Positions 62,860 to 64,000 of a stretch of 64,000 bases of DNA are shown one piece after another. The notes beneath the pieces were generated by a model. The model was not told where the DNA came from. It made no database searches and saw nothing but the letters and a program-made list of their open reading frames with translations. The DNA is from Sthenelais limicola. Taxonomy: Eukaryota; Annelida; Polychaeta; Phyllodocida; Sigalionidae. The translations under genes and the position numbers were made by a program. The DNA lies in assembly GCA_942159475.1 (NCBI GenBank), contig OW804094.1, positions 11,684,386 to 11,748,385 on the forward strand. Direction: 5' to 3'. Each line of letters begins with the position of its first letter. Position 1 is the first letter of the stretch.

Positions 62860-64000
62860 ATGATTGCATGCCTATTGAACACGGAATAGTACAAGGATCT
62901 ATTTTAAGGCCAACCTTGATTAATTTGTACATAAATGATATAGCAAATTTAGATTTACGCAATGTAAGACGATAATTATATCTAATGGCCCGATGGAGAT
63001 GTCAAATCGATCGAGACGGAGGGTCAAATCGATTTGACCCGACGTCAAGATCGATTTAACTTTCGAAACATGCAAGGCAGCGCTACGCTTCAGCCGCTAA
63101 GAAGCGCAACGTCATGAACCAATGATGTTACATTATTTGGGTCACATGCTTCCATGCCAACCCGAATCACATACGTATGTGATACGAGATTTCTAATCGC
63201 ACCCCCGAATAGCACCTCTGTAATCGCACATGTATGTAATAATGTATGAAGATGACATAGTCATTTACCATAGTGGTAAGAATATTGAGAATGTTACAAA
63301 CGATATGATCGCTGACTTGAATAAACTCTAACTGTGGTCAAAAAGTAATCATATTATGAAAATTAATGAGAAGAAAACCAAAATCATGTACATAGCCTGC
63401 CCAGCCTCAAATGGGGATTTGCATAGTCGCCATTTTGAAATGGAATTATGGGACTAATGGTACAGTCTAAAACCTATAGAAAACATGTCATGTTCCGCAA
63501 GGACTATTTATTAATGCTGTAATGTCAATATCCATGTGTTATACATGTTTCCATAACTCAAGCCTCCATCTTTCCCATCATGCATTTGGTTTTCATAGTT
63601 CATTATAAATTTTATACAAACTCTGATATCGGGGAAAACATTCTTGCAATTTCCAATAACAATTTTTGCCAAATATTTGTATGTCAGATTTGAACAGAAT
63701 CTATCCCAGCATGCATTGCAATAGACATGCGCAGTGACACATGCAACTCCCCTATTACCCCTAAAGAAATTGACACTGGTGAAATGAATCTGACCTCCAA
63801 ATTGTGTTATTTAGGTACGACATTCGATGATAACTTAAACATGCAAGCTAATATGAATCAGGTTATTTCGATGCTATACCATCAACCAAAGTATATGAGG
63901 ATTTTAAGAAAGTACCTAACTGAAAAGGTGGCTGTAATGTTATATAAAACAACTGTAATGCCTCTTATTGATATAAAACTATTATGCCTAACACCTTGCA
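62860..64000 (+). pseudogene. Non-LTR reverse transcriptase, broken by two insertions, runs off right edge
   Basis: Three blocks in plus frames: EHGIVQGSILRPTLINLYIN (62870-62975), MYEDDIVIYHSGKN then KINEKKTKIMY (63240-63395), LCYLGTTFDDNLNMQ then AVMLYKTTVMPLID (63790-63985). These are RT motifs 4, 5 (YxDD, here YEDD) and the thumb. About 270 bp separates blocks 1 and 2, and about 370 bp separates blocks 2 and 3. An in-frame stop lies after DLNKL. Confidence 0.8.
63398..63770 (-). mobile_element. Dispersed repeat inserted in the RT
   Basis: In reverse orientation it matches 57745-57962: aaccaaatgcatgatgggaa, acacatggatatt, tgtaccattagtcccataat. It interrupts the RT frame right after KIMY. 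Confidence 0.7.

Overview
The window looks like genomic DNA of an animal, most likely a marine invertebrate. The support is spliced exons with GT..AG borders, extracellular CUB and CCP/sushi-like modules on phase-1 exons, and a mixed load of transposon debris (non-LTR elements, a DIRS-type element, a Crypton-like tyrosine recombinase, many MITEs and foldbacks). There are no operons, no bacterial-style genes, and no long open frame except in transposons. The phylum cannot be fixed from the sequence.

One cellular gene spans most of the left four fifths, on the minus strand (about 50.56 kb down to 3.0 kb, continuing off the left edge). Read 5' to 3' it has a CUB domain in two exons (50330-50564 and 43535-43659), a single CCP-like exon of its own type (42417-42569), then 21 CCP-like exons that alternate strictly between type A (153 bp, 11 copies) and type B (138 bp, 10 copies). 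All the CCP-like exons are open and phase 1-1, so copy number can change without a frameshift. The 24 exons add up to 3576 bp (1192 codons). Both module types keep four cysteines but are short and lack the usual CCP tryptophan. The product would be a secreted or membrane-bound protein with a CUB head and a long A-B stalk. The signal-peptide exon and the 3' end are not seen.

The exon array grew by tandem segmental duplication. Four units of 6.5-8.6 kb (about 24-7630, 7631-16257, 16258-22832, 22833-29510) each carry B2-A-B1-A plus the same transposon fossils. Two more units (29511-35814 and 35815-about 41822) each carry one B-A pair plus a different fossil set: a non-LTR linker fragment, a restriction-like-endonuclease fragment and a DIRS-type gag/RT/RNase H/tyrosine recombinase element. 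Units 1 and 2 look like sisters, as do 3 and 4, and 5 and 6. Unit-specific insertions (a 618-bp truncated LINE with a 7-bp target duplication in unit 2; about 325 bp in unit 4) argue that the copies are real.

The 6.7-kb intron inside the CUB domain (43660-50329) holds a decayed Crypton-like/DUF3504 tyrosine recombinase on the plus strand (47500-48535). It also holds a minus-strand non-LTR fragment in which a NADAR-domain ORF lies just upstream of an APE-type endonuclease start. Both are bracketed by or next to 200-250-bp direct repeats.

Right of 50.6 kb I see no cellular gene. The sequence is a mosaic of MITE families (one with TA target sites and about 28-bp inverted ends, at least five copies), foldback elements, minisatellites, a 363-bp tandem duplication, a large inverted repeat, and, at the right edge, a plus-strand reverse transcriptase broken by two insertions.
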